NCBI RefSeq assembly: GCF_029870595.1
Contig: NZ_JAPDIR010000008.1
Span: forward strand, 124,001-188,000
Length of the DNA: 64,000 nucleotides
From: Sphingomonas sp. CBMAI 2297
Lineage (GTDB): Bacteria; Pseudomonadota; Alphaproteobacteria; Sphingomonadales; Sphingomonadaceae
Direction: 5' to 3'
Made by a program: the position numbers and the translations under genes. How positions within the stretch are numbered: position 1 is the stretch's first letter; each line of letters begins with the position of its first letter. Below, in pieces: positions 60,268 through 64,000 of the stretch. The notes below the pieces were generated by a model. The model had not been told where the DNA came from. It saw only the letters and a program-made list of their open reading frames with translations, and ran no database searches.

Positions 60268-60728
60268 ACTGCCCTGCCTTCGAACGCCACAGGGCGCTTC
60301 GTCGGAAGAGACCGATGTCTGACACGTCGATTTCAAATGTGACAACCTTGTGCGGCCTGAATCGGGCCGGTCTGGCGATCGCGCGCCTCGGCGTCGTTCT
60401 CGTCTCCGGGGCGGTTATAGGGGCGTGTAATCCAGCGCCGACCCAGCCTACCGAGCCGGCGCATGAAAAGCATCTGACGTCGAAACTAATCGCGCAGCGC
60501 ATCATGTACTGCGACGACGGCACACGCGCCGATGTCGACTTCATCGATGACGGCTTGAAAATGGCCGTCACCTGGCTGCCGAAGGGCAGGACCGAGATCC
60601 TGCGCGCGCAGCGAACCGGTGACGAGTTTCGCGGCGACCATTCGCGGGCTGTCGTGGCGGGCGGATCGATCGCGTTCACGCGACGCGGGAAGATCCGCGT
60701 CTGCCACCGAACCCCGGAGGAGTCCTAG
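60264..60728 (+). CDS. MliC-like lipoprotein 2
   Basis: The 154-residue protein has a lipobox (VVLVSGAVIGACN) well inside the frame (Cys about residue 54), so the true start may be the ATG at 60315. The mature part has IMYCDDGTRADVDFIDDGLK and ends KIRVCH, the same YxC-D-G layout as the preceding lipoprotein. The two are likely a tandem duplication that has diverged. It is followed after 3 nt by the ZIP gene. Confidence 0.6.
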   Translation: MNCPAFERHRALRRKRPMSDTSISNVTTLCGLNRAGLAIARLGVVLVSGAVIGACNPAPTQPTEPAHEKHLTSKLIAQRIMYCDDGTRADVDFIDDGLKMAVTWLPKGRTEILRAQRTGDEFRGDHSRAVVAGGSIAFTRRGKIRVCHRTPEES

Positions 60729-60731
60729 GAA

Positions 60732-61418
60732 ATGCAGGCACTGCTCTATACGCTTGCGCCTGTGCTGGCGGTCGTGCTCGGCGCGATTGTCGCGAGCCGC
60801 ACCAAGTTGAAACCTGGCCTCGTGGCGGGCCTACAGCATCTCGCTGCCGGCGTCGTGTTCGCGGCGGCAGCGACCGAAATCCTGCCGCAGGTCAAGCATG
60901 AGGCATCGCCCAGCGCGACGTTGATCGGCGGGGCGGCGGGCGTCGCGACCATGCTGGGGCTCAAGGCTCTTGAGGCCCGCTTCAAGGGGCCGATGGCGCT
61001 ACTCGCCGCGATCGGCATCGACATTCTGGTCGACGGCCTGGTGCTCGGCCTCGCTTTCGTGGCGGGCGAGAAGGCAGGTCTCCTGCTGACGATCGCGCTC
61101 ACTCTGGAAGTGTTATTTCTGGGACTGACGCTGACCGACGAGCTGGCGGAAACCTATCGCTCGCGCTTGCGCATCATCGTGATCGTCTCGGCATTGGCCC
61201 TGCTGCTGCCGATCGGCGCGCTCGCTGCCGTGCCGGTCGCCGCGCTGTCGCCGGTGATGATCGCCGGCTTCCTCAGCTTCGGGCTGATGGCGCTGCTCTA
61301 CCTCGTCACGGAGGAGTTGCTGGTCGAGGCGCACGAGAAACCCGACACCCCGCTCATCAGCTCGATGTTTTTCGTCGGCTTCCTGGCCCTGCTGACACTT
61401 GAGGAGATGATGGGATGA
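60732..61418 (+). CDS. ZIP-family metal transporter
   Basis: The 228-residue protein has about eight membrane segments. Metal-site helices include LQHLAAGVVFAAAATEILP and GIDILVDGLVLGLAF, together with a TLEVLFLGLTLTDELAE stretch. Most ZIPs import divalent metal into the cytoplasm, which is odd inside an efflux operon; some, such as GufA-like proteins, are less well defined. The stop overlaps the next CDF start (ATGA). Confidence 0.78.
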   Translation: MQALLYTLAPVLAVVLGAIVASRTKLKPGLVAGLQHLAAGVVFAAAATEILPQVKHEASPSATLIGGAAGVATMLGLKALEARFKGPMALLAAIGIDILVDGLVLGLAFVAGEKAGLLLTIALTLEVLFLGLTLTDELAETYRSRLRIIVIVSALALLLPIGALAAVPVAALSPVMIAGFLSFGLMALLYLVTEELLVEAHEKPDTPLISSMFFVGFLALLTLEEMMG

Positions 61419-62023
61419 TCCCGGGCAACGACAACAATGGCGGGCAGGAGCGCCGCACACTGTGGATCGTCCTGCTGCTGAACGCGGCGATCGCTGCGGG
61501 CTTCTTCGTTTCCGGCTTCTTCGCGGACTCGAGCGCGCTGATCGCCAACGGCGTCGACAACCTGTCCGATACGGCTGTGTATGCGCTGAGCCTTGTGGCG
61601 CTCACCCGGGGCCAGACATGGAAGACACGCGCCGCGGTCGCTTCGGGCGTCATGCTGCTGATCTTCGCGGGCGGCATCTTGATCGATGTCGGACGGCGCT
61701 ACGTGCAGGGCAGCGAGCCCATCGGACCTACCATGATGGTCATGTCCGCGATCGCCGGCGTCGTGAATTACCTCTGCCTGCGGCTGCTCCAGCGCCTCAA
61801 GGATCCGGACGTCAATCTCCGGGCCGCAACCACCTTCAGCTTCAACGACTTCATTTCCAACGGCGGCATCCTGATCGCCGGCGTGCTGGTGCTGTGGTTG
61901 GGTACCAATTGGCCGGACCTGCTGGTCGGCTTCGCCACCGCCATCATCGCCATCAAGGGCGGTGTCGAAATCCTGCGCGACGCGCGCGCCGAAACCAAGA
62001 AAAGCGAAAGGAGGTCGTCATGA
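61415..62023 (+). CDS. CDF-type cation transporter, second copy
   Basis: The 202-residue membrane protein has SSALIANGVDNLSDTAVYAL and FSFNDFISNGGILIAGVLVL, the TM2 and TM5 metal-site regions of CDF proteins with Asn/Asp replacing some canonical residues. No C-terminal cytoplasmic domain is present. It resembles the short CDF protein at 50623-51249. Both ends overlap neighbours (ATGA), so it is coupled to the ZIP and the ATPase. Confidence 0.8.
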   Translation: MIPGNDNNGGQERRTLWIVLLLNAAIAAGFFVSGFFADSSALIANGVDNLSDTAVYALSLVALTRGQTWKTRAAVASGVMLLIFAGGILIDVGRRYVQGSEPIGPTMMVMSAIAGVVNYLCLRLLQRLKDPDVNLRAATTFSFNDFISNGGILIAGVLVLWLGTNWPDLLVGFATAIIAIKGGVEILRDARAETKKSERRSS

Positions 62024-64000
62024 ACGACAAGCTCGAACTCGACATTCCAGTGTTGTTGCCGGACCTTCCTGACGCGGCCGATGCCTGCCTGGACCGTCTC
62101 GTATCAACCCTGTCAAAGCGCGAAGGTGTCGAGCGGGCGCATGTGATCTGTCTCGACGGCAACACGCCAGCGGCGCTGTGCATCCATTTCGATGCCGCCA
62201 AGCTGCCGCTGCCACGGTTGCGCGAAATGGTGCGCGCCGCAGGTGCCGAAATCACCGAGCGCTACGGCCATGCGATCTGGCAGGTGACGGGGATCAACCA
62301 CGAACGTCGGGCGCGCACGGTCAGCGATGCGCTGTGCGCCTTGCCCGGCGTGGTCCAGGCAAGCGCCAGCACCAGCGGGTCTGTCCGGGTCGAATATGAT
62401 CGCCGCGAAACCACCGAAGAGGAGGTGCGCGCTGCGCTTCGCAAGCTGAAGGTGAGGGTGGGCAAGCGGGTCGCTGCCGATGAACATGCCGGCCACGACC
62501 ACGGCCCCGGGGGCCACGGCGCGGGCGAAGAGAAGCACGGCCCCGGCGATGGCCACGACCATAGCCACGCCGAATTTCTCGGCCCCAATACCGAGCTGAT
62601 CTTCGCGCTCGCCTGTGGCGCGCTGCTGGGGATCGGCTACGCGATCGAGAGGCTGGTCGCTGGCGCGCCCGAATGGCTGCCGACCGCCTGCTATATCGCA
62701 GCCTATTTCTTCGGCGGATTCTTCACGCTGCGCGAGGCGATCGACAACCTCCGGATGAAGAAGTTCGAGATCGACACGCTGATGTTGGTCGCTGCGGCCG
62801 GCGCCGCTGCGCTGGGCGCATGGGCCGAAGGTGCGCTGCTGCTGTTCCTGTTCAGCCTCGGCCATGCGCTTGAGCATTATGCAATGGGCCGCGCCAAGAA
62901 GGCGATCGAGGCGCTGGCGAAGCTCGCGCCCGAAACCGCGACCGTGCGACGCGGCGGGCAGACCAGCGAAATCCCGGTCGAGCAGATGGTCGTCGGGGAC
63001 ATTGCCATCGTCCGCCCGAACGAGCGCCTGCCTGCCGACGGCTTCGTCATCAAGGGCACCAGCGCGATCAACCAGGCCCCGGTCACGGGTGAAAGCATCC
63101 CGGTCGACAAGGTGCCGGTCGCAGATGCCGCAGCGGCACGCGCCAAGCCCGATGCAGTCGACGCGGAAAGCCGGGTTTTTGCTGGTACGATCAACGGCGG
63201 CGGCGCGATCGAGATCGAGGTGACACGCCGTTCCAATGAAAGCGCGCTTGCCAAGGTCGTGAAGATGGTGAGCGAAGCGGAGACGCAGAAGTCGCCGACG
63301 CAGCGCTTCACCGACCGGTTCGAACGGATCTTCGTGCCCGCCGTCCTGGTCCTGTCAGTGCTCCTGCTGTTCGCATGGGTGGTCGTCGACGAGCCGTTCC
63401 GCGACAGCTTCTATCGCGCGATGGCGGTGCTGGTGGCGGCAAGCCCGTGCGCGCTCGCGATCGCAACGCCGAGCGCGGTCCTGTCGGGCGTTGCCCGTGC
63501 AGCGCGGGGCGGCGTGCTCGTGAAGGGCGGTGCACCGCTCGAAAACCTCGGGTCGCTCAAAGCGATCGCTTTCGACAAGACGGGCACGCTGACCGAAGGT
63601 CGTCCGCGCATCACTGATGTCGTGCCCGTCGATGGCGCCGATGAAGGCGAGTTGCTGGCGCTGGCTGTCGCCGTCGAAGCGTTGAGCGACCATCCCCTGG
63701 CCCAAGCGATCGTCAAGGACGGCCGCGAACGTCTGAACGATCGTGCCGTGCCGACTGCCGGCGACCTCAAGAGCCTGACCGGTCGGGGCGTCACCGCGAG
63801 CGTGGATGGCGAGACGGTGTGGATCGGCAAGGCCGAGATGTTCGGAAGTGAGGGCATTCCGGCGCTGGGGCAGGGCGCGCAGGACGCAATCGCGAAGCTG
63901 CGCGAGAACGGCCGCACGACAATGGTGGTCCGCAAGGGGGACCGCGACCTGGGCGCGATCGGCCTGATGGACACGCCTCGCGAAGCTGCCAAGACCGCGT
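62020..64000 (+). CDS. P1B-type heavy-metal ATPase with SPC motif (partial)
   Basis: The N-terminal 660 residues are present; the gene runs off the right edge. Two ferredoxin-like N-terminal repeats lack the usual CxxC, and a His-rich linker (HAGHDHGPGGHGAGEE, GHDHSHAE) follows. The TM6 motif is SPC (VLVAASPCALAIATP, Ser475), not CPC. Phosphorylation-site DKTGTLTEG (Asp519) and the HP motif (SDHPLAQ) are intact. SPC with a His-rich N-terminus is typical of the P1B-4 group (Co/Zn/Fe export, CtpD/CoaT/PfeT-like). An AAGGAGG site and an ATGA overlap with the CDF stop fix the start. Confidence 0.9.
   Translation, partial: MNDKLELDIPVLLPDLPDAADACLDRLVSTLSKREGVERAHVICLDGNTPAALCIHFDAAKLPLPRLREMVRAAGAEITERYGHAIWQVTGINHERRARTVSDALCALPGVVQASASTSGSVRVEYDRRETTEEEVRAALRKLKVRVGKRVAADEHAGHDHGPGGHGAGEEKHGPGDGHDHSHAEFLGPNTELIFALACGALLGIGYAIERLVAGAPEWLPTACYIAAYFFGGFFTLREAIDNLRMKKFEIDTLMLVAAAGAAALGAWAEGALLLFLFSLGHALEHYAMGRAKKAIEALAKLAPETATVRRGGQTSEIPVEQMVVGDIAIVRPNERLPADGFVIKGTSAINQAPVTGESIPVDKVPVADAAAARAKPDAVDAESRVFAGTINGGGAIEIEVTRRSNESALAKVVKMVSEAETQKSPTQRFTDRFERIFVPAVLVLSVLLLFAWVVVDEPFRDSFYRAMAVLVAASPCALAIATPSAVLSGVARAARGGVLVKGGAPLENLGSLKAIAFDKTGTLTEGRPRITDVVPVDGADEGELLALAVAVEALSDHPLAQAIVKDGRERLNDRAVPTAGDLKSLTGRGVTASVDGETVWIGKAEMFGSEGIPALGQGAQDAIAKLRENGRTTMVVRKGDRDLGAIGLMDTPREAAKTA

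Overview
The window looks like part of a high-GC alphaproteobacterial replicon. The gene types (a PRTRC cassette, an RPA-type plasmid RepA, ArdC, a strawberry-notch helicase/methylase, stacked Czc/CDF metal genes) are what I would expect from a sphingomonad-type megaplasmid or plasmid-like island; this is inference from gene content and base composition, with no database match. I saw no rRNA, tRNA or CRISPR array.

Region 1 (1-10053): a gene for a PP-loop PAPS-reductase-like protein is split by a 9,188-bp mobile element at 376-9563. The element has short inverted ends (TTAGGTCT / AGACCTAA) and is flanked on both sides by GCTGCA; removing the element plus one GCTGCA restores the host reading frame exactly. 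It encodes a Tn554-style recombination module on the minus strand (three tyrosine recombinases and a small TnpC-like protein). Its cargo, visibly poorer in GC than the rest, is four TIR-domain proteins and a stand-alone SLOG-domain protein. Two of the TIR proteins resemble Thoeris ThsB, but no ThsA is present. This is the best candidate in the window for an undescribed (defence) system.

Region 2 (10158-18150): a metal-efflux block: a CsoR/RcnR-family repressor with G/C-tract operators, a NreB-like MFS exporter with a His-rich tail, a small His-containing periplasmic protein and a CzcCBA tripartite pump. It ends at a second, diverged copy of the right end of a Tn554-like element. The stem of a stem-loop differs between the two copies while pairing is kept.

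Region 3 (18218-45358, mostly minus strand to 39973): the replicon backbone. It has a HEPN-like protein, two unknowns, the complete PRTRC cassette (ThiF, A, B, F, C, E, ParB), a DpdA-like deazapurine DNA-modification protein, a secreted nuclease, ArdC, a 701-residue ParB-like protein, a 1,407-residue methylase/strawberry-notch helicase, a Toprim primase-like protein and RepA. An iteron origin with a DnaA box follows, then parA, three perfect 16-bp parS-like palindromes, parB, a DUF1612-type protein and an integrase. A G-rich motif followed by a hairpin recurs upstream of six of the minus-strand genes.

Region 4 (45628-48700): a complete Tn552/Tn5053-like transposon (DDE transposase, AAA ATPase, serine resolvase) with 47-bp inverted repeats and no obvious target duplication.

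Region 5 (48932-64000): a second metal block. It has an aspartyl-protease/PDZ protein, a CadR/ZntR-like MerR regulator divergent from a CDF transporter and a cytochrome c-FTR1 fusion (PbrT-like), then a second CzcI-like/CzcCBA set. A tightly coupled operon follows: SRPBCC protein, two MliC-like lipoproteins, ZIP transporter, CDF transporter and an SPC-type P1B ATPase that runs off the window.
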